From assembly GCA_002710685.1 (NCBI GenBank), contig PALD01000029.1:155757-219756 (forward strand): a DNA stretch of 64,000 bases, written 5' to 3'. Origin of the DNA: Cytophagaceae bacterium. GTDB taxonomy: Bacteria > Bacteroidota > Bacteroidia > Flavobacteriales > Flavobacteriaceae. A program made the translations under genes and the position numbers. Each line of letters starts with the position of its first letter. The first letter of the stretch is position 1. This document shows, piece by piece, positions 18,092 to 28,334 of this stretch. The notes under the pieces were generated by a model, which had not been told where the DNA came from, ran no database searches, and worked only from the letters and a program-made list of their open reading frames with translations.

Positions 18092-19003
18092 TTAAAAAAG
18101 GAAACCCAGCGCAAACAGTACAGAAAAGAAGAACGTGCTCAACGCGACCTTCTTGAGCTCTGGGTCAAGGAGTGCGGGCACATCATTTTTAAAGACACGT
18201 ACAAGGTGCATCAACAAGGGGATAAAAACCGTAATCGCAATCACCGAATATAACCAGGTGCCCGTTATGGCAAGATATACAAGTGCACAGGCCATTGCAC
18301 CCAGGATCAAGAATGCATGGTACGCTTTCGCGGAAGCGTAACCCAGTTTTACCGCAAGGGTTATCTTGCCAGCCCTTTCATCTGGCACCCGGTCGCGCAT
18401 ATTGTTGAGGTTCAATACGGCAGCACTAAGAAAGCCTATGGTGACCGCAGGTAAGAGCGTGATGGCATAAAACGTCTTTTCATACAGAAAATCAGAACCG
18501 CAAACGGCCAGCAAGCCAAAGAACAAGAATACAAAGACATCGCCCAGGCCCCTATATCCATATGCTGATTTTCCCACGGTGTACTTGATGGCGGCAGCGA
18601 TGGCAAGCAACCCCAGGACTATAAAGAGTATGGAGTGCATGATCATCTCCAGCCCAAAGGCTTCATAAATGAGCGCAAAGCTTATCAACAATGAAAAAAG
18701 TGCCATGAACACCATGCCGCGCTTGAGTTCGCCAGCCGTGAGCAGGCCACTCTGCATTGCCCTGGCGGGGCCTATGCGCTCATGGTTGTCAGTGCCCTTG
18801 ACCCCATCTCCATAGTCATTTGCAAAGTTTGACAGGATCTGAAATCCCAGGGTAGCCAGTATGGAAAGGATAAAGATATCCCAGGCAAAATTACCGGTTT
18901 CAATGGCCAGTGCGCCACCGGTCACGATTCCTGAAATAGATAATGGCAAGGTGCGCAACCGCGCAGCAGAAATCCAGGCCCTCAGTTTAAGCATGAAATA
19001 CAT
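18092..19003 (-). CDS. menA: 1,4-Dihydroxy-2-naphthoate polyprenyltransferase MenA
   Basis: An integral membrane UbiA-superfamily prenyltransferase that attaches the polyprenyl chain to DHNA to give demethylmenaquinone. It has 303 aa and roughly nine transmembrane segments. The first Asp-rich motif is NDYGDGVKGTD (62-72) and the second is NNMRDRVPDERAGK. It is the first gene of the minus-strand men group. An in-frame palindrome (18321-18340) encodes part of the ASAKAY segment. A start at the fourth codon (MLKLRAW) is also possible. Confidence 0.93.
   Translation of the reverse strand: MYFMLKLRAWISAARLRTLPLSISGIVTGGALAIETGNFAWDIFILSILATLGFQILSNFANDYGDGVKGTDNHERIGPARAMQSGLLTAGELKRGMVFMALFSLLISFALIYEAFGLEMIMHSILFIVLGLLAIAAAIKYTVGKSAYGYRGLGDVFVFLFFGLLAVCGSDFLYEKTFYAITLLPAVTIGFLSAAVLNLNNMRDRVPDERAGKITLAVKLGYASAKAYHAFLILGAMACALVYLAITGTWLYSVIAITVFIPLLMHLVRVFKNDVPALLDPELKKVALSTFFFSVLFALGFLF
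18321..18340. repeat. Dispersed palindrome TACGCTTTCGCGGAAGCGTA in menA
   Basis: A 20-bp near-perfect palindrome (one central mismatch) inside the coding sequence, sharing its 16-bp core with 8864-8879. Confidence 0.7.
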
Positions 19004-19032
19004 TTTGATGTAAAAATATCATATAGGGAGCA

Positions 19033-19054
19033 TTTTTTGGCTACAGCCAAAAAA
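19033..19054. repeat. Intergenic palindrome TTTTTTGGCT-AC-AGCCAAAAAA
   Basis: Ten-bp perfect arms between the divergent menA and 59-aa genes. With T6 on either side it could form a hairpin on both strands, but it lies upstream of both genes, so a terminator role is unlikely here. Confidence 0.7.
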
Positions 19055-19156
19055 AGTATTTACGTTATGCTAAAATATGGGCTTTTCATCTTAAAGTATT
19101 GCAAACCGCTAACCGCCGCAGGCCCCTGCTGTGTAACTTTATACTAAACAACAGCC

Positions 19157-19336
19157 ATGGAAAAGAAAGTAAAACCGGATAATGCCCGTACCCCCGAGCT
19201 TGAAAAATTGCTGGACAAGCATGAGAGGCTCACTAAAGAAGAGCATGAGCTCAAGGATAAAGACCCTGAAAAAAGTGCCCAGAAACGCTGGGATGCTTTT
19301 CAAGTTTCTAAAGAAATCGAAAAAACAAGAGAATAA
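19157..19336 (+). CDS. Small charged protein, 59 aa
   Basis: A short open frame starting ATG (19157) and ending TAA at 19334-19336. The product is highly charged and predicted helical (MEKKVKPDNARTPELEKLL at the start, EHELKDKDPEKSAQKRW in the middle). I do not recognise a family. Support for its being real: the stop overlaps the ATG of the next gene as TAATG, the composition is that of a soluble helical protein, and there is no competing frame. It probably forms a two-gene unit with the membrane protein that follows. Confidence 0.6.
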   Translation: MEKKVKPDNARTPELEKLLDKHERLTKEEHELKDKDPEKSAQKRWDAFQVSKEIEKTRE

Positions 19337-19581
19337 TGATACCACTAGACATCACAGAAGGTTTTCCTACATTTAACTGGATCATCTTTACCGTAATAAT
19401 CATAGGCTATATACTTAACATTATATGCCTGTTTGACATCTCAAAGCTTAAATACAAAGGCGAGACCAAGATGTTCTGGATCGTGATTTTATTAATGATT
19501 CCATTGATGGGTGGCCTGGCCTATCTTGTGGGAGGTAGAAAACAAAGGGTTCATGAAGAAGAATACCTTCAGGATTCTTAA
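19336..19581 (+). CDS. PLDc_N-like two-TM membrane protein
   Basis: An 81-aa membrane protein. Two hydrophobic segments (about 13-34 and 45-65) flank [15 protein letters not shown], and [11 protein letters not shown] follows the second. This is the pattern of the phospholipase D nuclease N-terminal domain (PLDc_N) seen alone or at the front of cardiolipin synthases. Stand-alone copies have no known activity. It is translationally coupled (TAATG) to the 59-aa gene and overlaps the end of mnmA tail-to-tail by 4 bp. Confidence 0.72.
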   Translation: MIPLDITEGFPTFNWIIFTVIIIGYILNIICLFDISKLKYKGETKMFWIVILLMIPLMGGLAYLVGGRKQRVHEEEYLQDS

Positions 19582-20783
19582 GAAATAACCCCTGACCCCA
19601 GGCATTCAACACCTTTGTACCACGCCACAAACTGACCTGTTGTAATGGCAGATTGCGGCTGGTCAAAACTTACATAAAGGCCATCTTCTGTCTTGTGCAG
19701 GGTGGCCTTTTGCAAGGGTTGCCTGTAGCGTATGCGTGCCATGACCTCCAGGGTATCGCCTAGGTGCAAGGCAAGGTCTTCCCTAATCCAGTGTACTTCT
19801 TCTTGCTGTACAAATAGGGCACTGCGGTACAGCCCAGGGTGGTCCTTGCCCTGGCCGGTGTAGATTATATTTTCATCCACATCAGTATCAATGACAAAGA
19901 GGGGTTCTGCGGTGCCTCCCACGGCAAGCCCCTTGCGCTGGCCTATGGTAAAATAATGTGCGCCCTGATGCCTGCCCACGACCTTTCCATCAGTTGTTTT
20001 GTACCTGGGCTTAAGGGCCAGGGTTGCCACATCTGTTGCCGTAGCTACCTCCCCGGTTTCATTTTCGCCCGCAAGGGCATCCATTTTTTCTTGAGAAAGC
20101 GCGGCTGGTATCTCGATGATGTTACCCTCTTTAGGCTTTAGTTTTTGTTGCAGGAACTCTGGCAGGCGTACCTTGCCTATGAAGCACAGGCCTTGACTGT
20201 CCTTCTTGTCAGCAGTAATCAAGTCCTGCTCTTTTGCGATTGTGCGCACTTCGCTTTTTTGCAGGTGGCCTATGGGGAAAAGTGTTTTAGAAAGTTGCTC
20301 TTGCGAAAGTTGACATAAAAAATAGGATTGGTCCTTGTTGGGGTCTGCACCGGCAAGTAATTGAAAGACCGGTTTGCCATTTGCCTCGATCTCGCCTTTT
20401 TGACAATAATGCCCCGTTGCCACATAATCTGCTCCCAGGCTCATGGCAATCTTCATGAAAACATCAAACTTGATCTCGCGGTTGCAGAGCACATCGGGGT
20501 TGGGCGTGCGGCCCAACTCATACTCCCTGAACATATAATCCACGATACGCTCCCTGTACTGCTCGCTAAGGTCAACCGTTTGAAAGGGGATGCCCAGTTT
20601 TTCAGCAACAAGCATGGCATCATTGCTGTCATCAAGCCACGGGCACTCATCAGAAATGGTGACGCTGTCATCATGCCAGTTCTTCATAAAAAGACCTATG
20701 ACATTGTACCCCGCTTCCTTGAGCAGGTATGCAGAAACGCTGCTATCAACACCTCCACTAAGCCCTACAACTACTGTTTTCAT
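19578..20783 (-). CDS. mnmA: tRNA-specific 2-thiouridylase MnmA
   Basis: Thiolates U34 of tRNA-Lys, -Glu and -Gln (s2U34) using ATP and a persulfide donor. The 401-aa protein has the PP-loop SGGVDSS at 9-15, the catalytic Cys100 in [14 protein letters not shown], the partner Cys200 in [10 protein letters not shown], and KDQSYFL at 150-156. The frame runs 11 codons further upstream, but [11 protein letters not shown] is the conserved start. A -7 box on the minus strand (20821-20828) lies ahead of it. Confidence 0.95.
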   Translation of the reverse strand: MKTVVVGLSGGVDSSVSAYLLKEAGYNVIGLFMKNWHDDSVTISDECPWLDDSNDAMLVAEKLGIPFQTVDLSEQYRERIVDYMFREYELGRTPNPDVLCNREIKFDVFMKIAMSLGADYVATGHYCQKGEIEANGKPVFQLLAGADPNKDQSYFLCQLSQEQLSKTLFPIGHLQKSEVRTIAKEQDLITADKKDSQGLCFIGKVRLPEFLQQKLKPKEGNIIEIPAALSQEKMDALAGENETGEVATATDVATLALKPRYKTTDGKVVGRHQGAHYFTIGQRKGLAVGGTAEPLFVIDTDVDENIIYTGQGKDHPGLYRSALFVQQEEVHWIREDLALHLGDTLEVMARIRYRQPLQKATLHKTEDGLYVSFDQPQSAITTGQFVAWYKGVECLGSGVIS

Positions 20784-20820
20784 ATTGAAAGATTGACATG
20801 TTGAGTCGAACAACATCCCA

Positions 20821-20828
20821 CAAAATTA
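20821..20828 (-). promoter_or_regulatory. Candidate -7 element of mnmA
   Basis: CAAAATTA on the plus strand reads TAATTTTG on the minus strand, matching TAnnTTTG, about 38 nt ahead of the mnmA ATG. No well-placed -33 element; it also abuts the yidC terminator. Confidence 0.4.
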
Positions 20829-20831
20829 CAA

Positions 20832-20874
20832 ATCAAAACAAAACCTCACAGGTTTTTAGAGGCCTGTGAGGTTT
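20832..20874 (-). terminator. Intrinsic terminator of yidC
   Basis: Twelve-bp stem AAACCTCACAGG/CCTGTGAGGTTT with a ten-base loop and a T-rich tail (TTTTGTTTTG) on the minus strand, located between yidC and mnmA. Confidence 0.8.
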
Positions 20875-20901
20875 ATTCTATTGGTTATGTGTGATTTTCC
20901 A

Positions 20902-20918
20902 TTTCGCTTAAAGCGAAA
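20902..20918. repeat. Intergenic palindrome TTTCGCTT-A-AAGCGAAA
   Basis: Eight-bp perfect arms around one base, 6 bp past the yidC stop. It belongs to the CGCTTAAAGCG subtype also found at 4878, 5329, 40125 and 59058. Confidence 0.7.
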
Positions 20919-20924
20919 AGATAC

Positions 20925-22793
20925 CTACTTCTTTTTCTGCTGTTGTTCTGCCTGCTCCATCATCTCAGAAAATTTACGCTGAAATTTATTCTGCTTGCGG
21001 GGCTTGGCCTTTTTTGCCTGGATCTTAGCGTGCACCTTGTCCTCATCCAGAATAAAGTTCTTAATCACAAGCATGATACCTATGGTAATGAGGTTTGAGG
21101 TAAAGTAGTACAGGGATAGCCCACTTGCATAGTTGTTGAAGAAAATCAACATGAACACGGGCGACAGGTACATAAGGAACTTCATATTTGGCATTCCTGG
21201 TTGCTGGGTCTGCTGCATGTTCTGACCCGTTGTCATCGTCATGTATATAAAGATGGCTATGGCCGCAAGAATAGGAAAAAGTGCCACGTGGTCACCATAA
21301 AATGGGATTTTGAACGGTAACTGTGCAATTTTATCATAGCTTGAAAGGTCATCTGCCCACAAGAAGCTCTTTTGCCTTAAATCAAACGCTGATGGGAAAA
21401 AGGTGAACAAGGCGTAGAATACCGGAATTTGCAAGAGGGAGGGCAAACAACCGCTCAAGGGGCTTGCACCTGCCTTGTTGTAGAGCGACATGGTTTCTTG
21501 CTGCGCCTTCATCTTGTTATCTTTATACTTCTCGTTGATCTCGTTGATCTCAGGGCGAAGCACCTTCATCTTGGCCTGTGACAGGTATTGCTTGTACTGT
21601 ATGGGGCTCAAGCAGATTTTTACGATTATCGTCAATGCGATGATTGCAAATCCTGCCGGCAGGAAGGAGATCAACCATCCAAATAATGGGATGATGATAT
21701 ATTTGTTTATAGTACCAAAAATACCCCAACCCAATGGCATGGCTTCATCAAGGCCACGGTCATAATCATTGAGCACCTTATAATCCATGGGGCCATAATA
21801 CATGTTCATCGCATAGTTAAGCTCACCATTTGTGGGCTCCAGCAATGCATCTGCAGAATATTGTTTTGTATATAGCGTATCCACCTCTTCATCCTTGACC
21901 AGGTTATTTGATGTAAACTTTACATCTTCAAGCGGCGTATTACTCAACAACATTGAACCAAAAAAGTGCTGCCTGAAATTAAACCAGTTCACGCCGCCCT
22001 CGAGCTCATCGTCATCTCCCGTCTGGCTCAGTTTATCATGTTTTTCATCATCATACTCATACGTTAAGCGGGTATATCTATTTTCATATGATATACTTTT
22101 TGCATGGCGGTATCCCTTAAAATCCCACTTAAGTCTGGTGGGCTGAGAGGTATTGATCACATTTTGCAAGCCCTGGGTCTTCAGCCCAAAATCAATCATG
22201 TAATCATCAGGTTTAAGCTCATAGCGGTATTCCAGGTATTCATCATCTGAGACCTTGAGTCGCATGCTCAGTACGTTGTTTTCTCCATTCTTGGAGATGC
22301 TGGGCTCAAAGTAAAGGTTACCTGTGTTGAGCGTCCTGTTATCTGATGTGCTGAAGGTAAGGTTAAACTGGCTGTTGCCGTCCTTGATAAGGTATACCGG
22401 CAGGGAGTCATAAGTCTTGAATTCTTTTAAGCGGGCTTCTACGACCTGCCCTCCCTTGTTGCTTACCACAAGTTCCATCTTGTTGTTCTCAATGGTCGTG
22501 GTACCTCCATTTGCTGAGGGCAAGGTACCGCTATAGGCAAAACTGCCCAGGGTCTCGCGCAAGCGTGCCTGGCCCAGGCTATCATTTACCGCGGCCACGG
22601 TTGATTCACTTTCGCCTTGAGCGACTGTGGCATTATCTGTATTGTTTTCTTGTGTTTCAACCTGTTCCTGTTTTGCCTGTTCTGCAGCAAGTTCTTCTTC
22701 GGTAGGTTGATTGTTGTACAACATCCATATGAGGATTCCTCCTATGAGCAGGAAACCAATCAATGATTTTACGTCAAACTTTTTTTCTTCCAT
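20925..22793 (-). CDS. yidC: Membrane protein insertase YidC
   Basis: Inserts and folds inner-membrane proteins, with or without SecYEG. The 622-aa protein has the Gram-negative layout: an N-terminal TM (LIGFLLIGGILIWML), a low-complexity linker, a large periplasmic beta-sandwich domain (about 80-340), and the conserved five-TM region from about 355 (AGFAIIALTIIVKICLSPI, ...SGCLPSLLQIPVFYALF...). A basic tail (KAKPRKQNKFQRKF) may contact the ribosome. The ATG at 22791-22793 is chosen; a TTG two codons earlier is improbable. It lies 108 bp downstream of pyrG. Confidence 0.95.
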   Translation of the reverse strand: MEEKKFDVKSLIGFLLIGGILIWMLYNNQPTEEELAAEQAKQEQVETQENNTDNATVAQGESESTVAAVNDSLGQARLRETLGSFAYSGTLPSANGGTTTIENNKMELVVSNKGGQVVEARLKEFKTYDSLPVYLIKDGNSQFNLTFSTSDNRTLNTGNLYFEPSISKNGENNVLSMRLKVSDDEYLEYRYELKPDDYMIDFGLKTQGLQNVINTSQPTRLKWDFKGYRHAKSISYENRYTRLTYEYDDEKHDKLSQTGDDDELEGGVNWFNFRQHFFGSMLLSNTPLEDVKFTSNNLVKDEEVDTLYTKQYSADALLEPTNGELNYAMNMYYGPMDYKVLNDYDRGLDEAMPLGWGIFGTINKYIIIPLFGWLISFLPAGFAIIALTIIVKICLSPIQYKQYLSQAKMKVLRPEINEINEKYKDNKMKAQQETMSLYNKAGASPLSGCLPSLLQIPVFYALFTFFPSAFDLRQKSFLWADDLSSYDKIAQLPFKIPFYGDHVALFPILAAIAIFIYMTMTTGQNMQQTQQPGMPNMKFLMYLSPVFMLIFFNNYASGLSLYYFTSNLITIGIMLVIKNFILDEDKVHAKIQAKKAKPRKQNKFQRKFSEMMEQAEQQQKKK

Positions 22794-22901
22794 ATTCAAT
22801 GAGGCAGACTGCCTATTTCAATTTAGTTTTCAGGGATTATTTGCGGCAAAGAAAGCAATTACAAGCCCAAGAATCGATTTTGTGCCACATTGGCGGTGTT
22901 T

Positions 22902-24515
<1,614 letters not shown>

Positions 24516-24536
24516 CTATAGTGATTTTACGGGATG

Positions 24537-24544
24537 CAAAGGTA
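24537..24544 (-). promoter_or_regulatory. -7 element of pyrG
   Basis: CAAAGGTA on the plus strand reads TACCTTTG on the minus strand and fits TAnnTTTG. Transcription would start about 18 nt before the ATG. No clear -33 TTG at the usual spacing. Confidence 0.5.
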
Positions 24545-24581
24545 TGTATTATTTTAGGGAAGTTAAAGGAGTGTGAAATGT

Positions 24582-24833
24582 TTATTTCCCGCTTTTGCGA
24601 AAGTTGCTCGGCCGCGGGTAATTATCCCTTATTTTACGCACCACTTCCTCGATGCCGTTTATTTTTATCTCATGCATCTGCTCCATCATAAAACCCAGTT
24701 TTCCCGGTGGGAAGCCCTTTTGCTTGAACCATGCATAATAATACTCTGGTATATCGACCAGGTAACGGCCTTCATATTTACCAAAGGGCATCTTATAATG
24801 TGCCAGCTCTATGAGTTTTTCTTTTTCAAACAC
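24582..24833 (-). CDS. DUF3820 family protein
   Basis: An 83-aa protein with the DUF3820 pattern KMPFGKYEGRYLVDIPEYYYAWF (residues 14-36) followed by KGFPPGKLG. Relatives are small cytosolic proteins, some fused to nucleases; no activity is proven for the family. It lies upstream of pyrG in the same direction, 66 bp away, but pyrG seems to have its own promoter. The last codons overlap a weak palindrome (GCTTTTGCGAAAG). Confidence 0.8.
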   Translation of the reverse strand: MFEKEKLIELAHYKMPFGKYEGRYLVDIPEYYYAWFKQKGFPPGKLGFMMEQMHEIKINGIEEVVRKIRDNYPRPSNFRKSGK

Positions 24834-24945
24834 GTTTCAAAATTATGAATTCAAAATTTAGTAAAATGATATAGGACAGAAGAACCATAAGCTGCAATAC
24901 ACAAATTTTAAACCATCAACACTCAACCAATAAATATTAACGGGT

Positions 24946-24953
24946 TAACTTTG
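24946..24953 (+). promoter_or_regulatory. -7 element 4 nt before the DCC gene start
   Basis: TAACTTTG fits TAnnTTTG exactly. Only four bases (TGGT) separate it from the ATG at 24958, so transcription should begin at or next to the start codon, giving a leaderless mRNA. No TTG at the -33 distance. Confidence 0.5.
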
Positions 24954-24957
24954 TGGT

Positions 24958-25359
24958 ATGCATAAGAAAGTCCTGCTATTTGACGGAGTCTGCAACCTAT
25001 GTGATGGTGCGGTAAAATTTATCATCAAGCATGATAAAAGGGATTGTATTGTTTTTGCCTCTTTACAGGGCGAGGTGGGGCGAGCGCTTTTAAAAAAATA
25101 CAATATAGACCCCGCCAAGACCGACAGCATGGTCTTCATTGATGAAGATAAAGTTTTTGTCAAATCGAGCGCCGTGCTAAGGATTTCTAAATATCTTGAC
25201 AAGGCATTCCCACTGGCTTACCCACTTATTTTCATACCCAAGTTCATAAGAAACGGCGTGTATGATTTTGTCGCTAAAAACCGTTATAAATGGTATGGCA
25301 AGAAAGAAAGCTGCATGATTCCCACGCCTGAGCTCAAGGCCAAATTCATCGACTCATAA
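24958..25359 (+). CDS. DCC family thiol-disulfide oxidoreductase-like protein
   Basis: A 133-aa protein of the DCC (DUF393) family, a thioredoxin-like fold. The signature LFDGVCNLCDGAVKFI sits at residues 7-22, with the CxxC pair at 12 and 15. FASLQGEVG and the DSMVFIDEDKVFVKSSAVLRI segment complete the family pattern. No signal peptide. Substrate unknown. It stands alone, with a promoter box almost touching its start codon. Confidence 0.88.
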   Translation: MHKKVLLFDGVCNLCDGAVKFIIKHDKRDCIVFASLQGEVGRALLKKYNIDPAKTDSMVFIDEDKVFVKSSAVLRISKYLDKAFPLAYPLIFIPKFIRNGVYDFVAKNRYKWYGKKESCMIPTPELKAKFIDS

Positions 25360-25428
25360 CTTTAAATTAACCCTTAATATGCAACGATAATATCCTGAGT
25401 CAGTATCTTATAACAAAGCCTAGCTGTT

Positions 25429-26001
25429 ATGAGATTAAAAATTACTCCTGCATCCCTGGTCATGGCCCCATTGATTTTCTTTTGCCTTTCGGCGAAAGCA
25501 CAGACCGAGGAAACCCCTCAAGCTCAAAAACAAGACACTTCAAAAAAATTTCAAATGTTGGTCAAGTTTGACCAGGAACTATCAGGCTCAATCCTGAATG
25601 ACATAGGGTATTACAGATATTTTAGGAATTACATTGCAATAACCAGTGGCAAGTTAAAAATCACCGTGGGCGCCGGTTTATTAAACCAAGCTTCTACTTT
25701 TGACCCCTTGTCCCCAAGTCTTAGGATGGGTGCAGATTTTACTGCAGAATATTTCTTGAGCAAGCATTGGTCGCTTTATGTTTCGGGCAGGTATTTCTCA
25801 AATGACCTACTTAATAATGCAAGTGACCTTAACCCCATGATTTATGACCCCATGTTCATGCAATCTGAAATTGAAGCAGGAATAAAAGGACAATATGGAG
25901 ATTTTGAAATGGACCTTGGCGTAAAAAGAAACTTGAAAAACAACTATGGCGGTCTGAATACCAACACATTGATACAGTCCTCATTTTCTTTTAAGTTTTA
26001 A
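25429..26001 (+). CDS. Putative outer-membrane beta-barrel protein
   Basis: I do not recognise a named family. The 190-aa product has a signal peptide (residues 1-25, FCLSAKAQ) followed by alternating polar/hydrophobic strands with aromatic ends (YRYFRNYIAI, WSLYVSGRYF, IKGQYGDFEMDLGVKRN) and a terminal Phe (SSFSFKF), the style of an outer-membrane barrel. The C-terminal pattern loosely recalls the end of TamB/AsmA-type proteins. It converges with the SdiA-regulated-like gene with only 6 bp between stops. A palindrome (25484-25499) encodes part of the signal peptide cleavage region. Confidence 0.6.
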   Translation: MRLKITPASLVMAPLIFFCLSAKAQTEETPQAQKQDTSKKFQMLVKFDQELSGSILNDIGYYRYFRNYIAITSGKLKITVGAGLLNQASTFDPLSPSLRMGADFTAEYFLSKHWSLYVSGRYFSNDLLNNASDLNPMIYDPMFMQSEIEAGIKGQYGDFEMDLGVKRNLKNNYGGLNTNTLIQSSFSFKF

Positions 26002-26007
26002 AATCAA

Positions 26008-26865
26008 TTAATACAAATCAACCATAAGTATATTTCCCGGGCTGCTGCCGCGCCCTTCATTAGAGATAAACAAATCGCCCATGGGTGTAAAGGTCATGCC
26101 CTCTGGCTGGGGGAATACATCGTCATCAAAGGTGTATATCTTTTCTATTTTACCCTCCAGGTCCAGGATGAGCAACTTGGGGTCTACACCCTCAAGGAGA
26201 TAGACCTCACCGGTACCGGGATGCACGGCAATCTCAGAGGGACGTAAGGTCTTATAGCTTTTTTTCTTCTCAAATTCCTCCAGTTTTTTTGATTTGAGGT
26301 CGATGTTAACGTACGGCTTTGCCTTAAATTCCTTTTCATCTATGGAAAAATAATAGATGGCCTTATGGTCTTCATCCTTGGTATCCTTGTCCTTTGGTAT
26401 GATAAGCAGGTTCTCCTTGCCCCTGTCCAGGGCAAGGCTCTCAATATTATTCTTACCGGTAAGTGGTGTATCGTAAGTGTTGATCTGCCGGTCTTCAGAC
26501 TGATAATTCAAAATCTCAAAAAGTTTGCCATCACTTTCCATGACATAGGCATCTTCGCCACGCACGGCTATGGCTTCAAAGTCACCGTGGTCGCCAAAGG
26601 GTATTTTTTTAATGACCTGCCTACTATCAAGGTCATAGATATATATAATGGCATCTTCATCCTGTATGGCAGCAATCTTGTTACTGCCTATCCAGGCTAT
26701 CCCCGAAATCTCCGCAAGTTCATCAGGCATTTCCCAGGTCTGGGTAACCTCATAATTCTCTTCTCCCGGTTCATCCCTTCTAAAGACCTGACCATGAAAA
26801 GCATAGGTAATCACGCCAGTAATAAGGAAAATTGCCCCAATTATCCATAGTTCTAGTCGCTTCAT
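26008..26865 (-). CDS. SdiA-regulated-type beta-propeller protein
   Basis: A 285-aa protein with one N-terminal TM (LWIIGAIFLITGVITYAF) and an exported region. The repeats ISGIAWIGSNKIAAIQDED, HGDFEAIAVRGEDAYV, SEIAVHPGTGEVYLLEG and PQPEGMTFTPMGDLFISNEG are typical of the SdiA-regulated (YjiK-like) six-bladed propeller family. The role is unknown; calcium-dependent phosphodiesterase-like relatives exist. Several starts are possible (26865, 26877); MKRLELW is chosen because it leads directly into the TM segment. Confidence 0.82.
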   Translation of the reverse strand: MKRLELWIIGAIFLITGVITYAFHGQVFRRDEPGEENYEVTQTWEMPDELAEISGIAWIGSNKIAAIQDEDAIIYIYDLDSRQVIKKIPFGDHGDFEAIAVRGEDAYVMESDGKLFEILNYQSEDRQINTYDTPLTGKNNIESLALDRGKENLLIIPKDKDTKDEDHKAIYYFSIDEKEFKAKPYVNIDLKSKKLEEFEKKKSYKTLRPSEIAVHPGTGEVYLLEGVDPKLLILDLEGKIEKIYTFDDDVFPQPEGMTFTPMGDLFISNEGRGSSPGNILMVDLY

Positions 26866-27000
26866 CAACATAAACATACATTCTAGATTTAACAACGGTA
26901 CAAGGTAGAGAAGTACTGGCTATTGCCCTAAAAAATTAAAAATGTTTAGTACCCGTTTTAGAAAGTTTTAACGCAACATGCGCAATAATCATGGTTTTAT

Positions 27001-27017
27001 GGCTTTCGCCGAAAGGC
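27001..27017. repeat. Intergenic palindrome GGCTTTCGCCGAAAGGC
   Basis: It ends just before the stop codon of the QEGLA gene. Its reverse complement is the variant seen at 25484 and 62462 (GCCTTTCGGCGAAAGC). Confidence 0.65.
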
Positions 27018-27018
27018 A

Positions 27019-28176
27019 TTACTTGAGGTTATGCAGTATAAAGTCAAGCTTCTTGTTCTTGTTGAGGTTTTCCTTAAAAGAAATGGAGCTGTATGCTGGT
27101 GGGCTAGCCAGACCCGCATCAATGAGTTTTTTGATCATGGGCAGGTATTCATAGGTCACCTTGCCGGTGAGCAAGAGCTTGTAGTCTTCTCCCCTTTCAA
27201 GTGCATCATAGATTTTCTTAAGGCCGGTGAGGTAGACAAAATCCTTGGTAAATCCACCCCCGCGGTGCGCACGCAGGGTGATTTGCCAGGCAGATTCCCT
27301 ATCCAGTTTATATTGACTAAAAAGCAGGTCAAAGGTTGACCTAAAGTCATACCCCTTGATAAGGCTGTCTGCTGCGATGACGCGGTAGGCCAGTTCCTTC
27401 ATGCGCTTCATGGTAAGGCAGCCGGTCATGTACTCGCTGAGCACGGCGAGACCTTCCTGGGTTTCCGTATTGCTCACAAACCCGTTAGAAAAAATCTTTA
27501 AGGGCTGGGCCTTACCATTAAACGTGGTGACAACATGTACCCCTATCTCGTGGTTTGCCAGCACCTTGAGCTGGTTTTCACTGAACTTATGGTTTTTTTT
27601 GAGCACCAGTGTTTCAGAAGCATTGAGCACCATGGCCGCAGCCGAGATATTTGTGCTCTGCCTTATGTTGAACTTAAAATCATATTGCTGGGCAAAGGCC
27701 CTGAAATAGGCTTCGGCTTCATCTGCCGTAAACCGCGGAATCATCTCATCCAGGCCTTCTTCATTAGCAAAGTGCAATATGAAACGGGCGTTTTGCACAT
27801 CTTTTTCCTTAGGTGTGCCAAAGACCTTTAAGCTGTTGTAGTAAAACCGTTTTCCCTGGCCTATGCTCTCTATGCACTGTATGAGGCCACTGTATTCATA
27901 AATGATATCTTCATATAGGTTGCGAATCTCTTCATCTTCTATTTGCTCCACGCGCTGGTTGAAGAACAGGCGCTGCATGCGGTAAGGGTCAAACTTTAGT
28001 TTCCTGTATTTAAAAAGGGGGTTTTCAGAAAATTTAGATGTAAAAAAACGTTTCTTTTCCTGCTCAATGTTCAAGGGGTTGAGATAGTTGAGCAGCTCAA
28101 TATCCTTGACCAGCCTGTCCAGCTTTTGGTCAATTTTAAAAAGGTTTACGTTTGTTTCTATCGTATCAGTGGTCAT
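27019..28176 (-). CDS. DUF1704 / QEGLA-motif putative metallopeptidase
   Basis: A 385-aa cytosolic protein of the DUF1704 family (flavohemoglobin expression-modulating QEGLA motif protein; related to the MATCAP tyrosine carboxypeptidases of eukaryotes). The zinc-type motif is NHEIGVHVVTTFNG near 210-223, with QEGLAVLSEY downstream providing the third ligand Glu. The upstream frame includes a TTG; the ATG at 28174-28176 is used. The bacterial substrate is unknown. A minus-strand TAACTTTG box lies 26 bp ahead. Confidence 0.88.
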   Translation of the reverse strand: MTTDTIETNVNLFKIDQKLDRLVKDIELLNYLNPLNIEQEKKRFFTSKFSENPLFKYRKLKFDPYRMQRLFFNQRVEQIEDEEIRNLYEDIIYEYSGLIQCIESIGQGKRFYYNSLKVFGTPKEKDVQNARFILHFANEEGLDEMIPRFTADEAEAYFRAFAQQYDFKFNIRQSTNISAAAMVLNASETLVLKKNHKFSENQLKVLANHEIGVHVVTTFNGKAQPLKIFSNGFVSNTETQEGLAVLSEYMTGCLTMKRMKELAYRVIAADSLIKGYDFRSTFDLLFSQYKLDRESAWQITLRAHRGGGFTKDFVYLTGLKKIYDALERGEDYKLLLTGKVTYEYLPMIKKLIDAGLASPPAYSSISFKENLNKNKKLDFILHNLK

Positions 28177-28201
28177 CAACCTATTTGATTTTAGGGAACC
28201 G

Positions 28202-28209
28202 CAAAGTTA
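28202..28209 (-). promoter_or_regulatory. -7 element of the QEGLA gene
   Basis: CAAAGTTA on the plus strand reads TAACTTTG on the minus strand. The 5' leader would be about 21 nt. No clear -33 element. Confidence 0.5.
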
Positions 28210-28334
28210 AGGTTTAGGGTATTTTATACTAGGGATTGCCCGGTTAAATTCCGCGATAGCGTAAACAATTTCAACTTTCTTTTGTAACAATCCCCATATT
28301 TGAATACCTATATCAAACATAAAACCACCCAATC

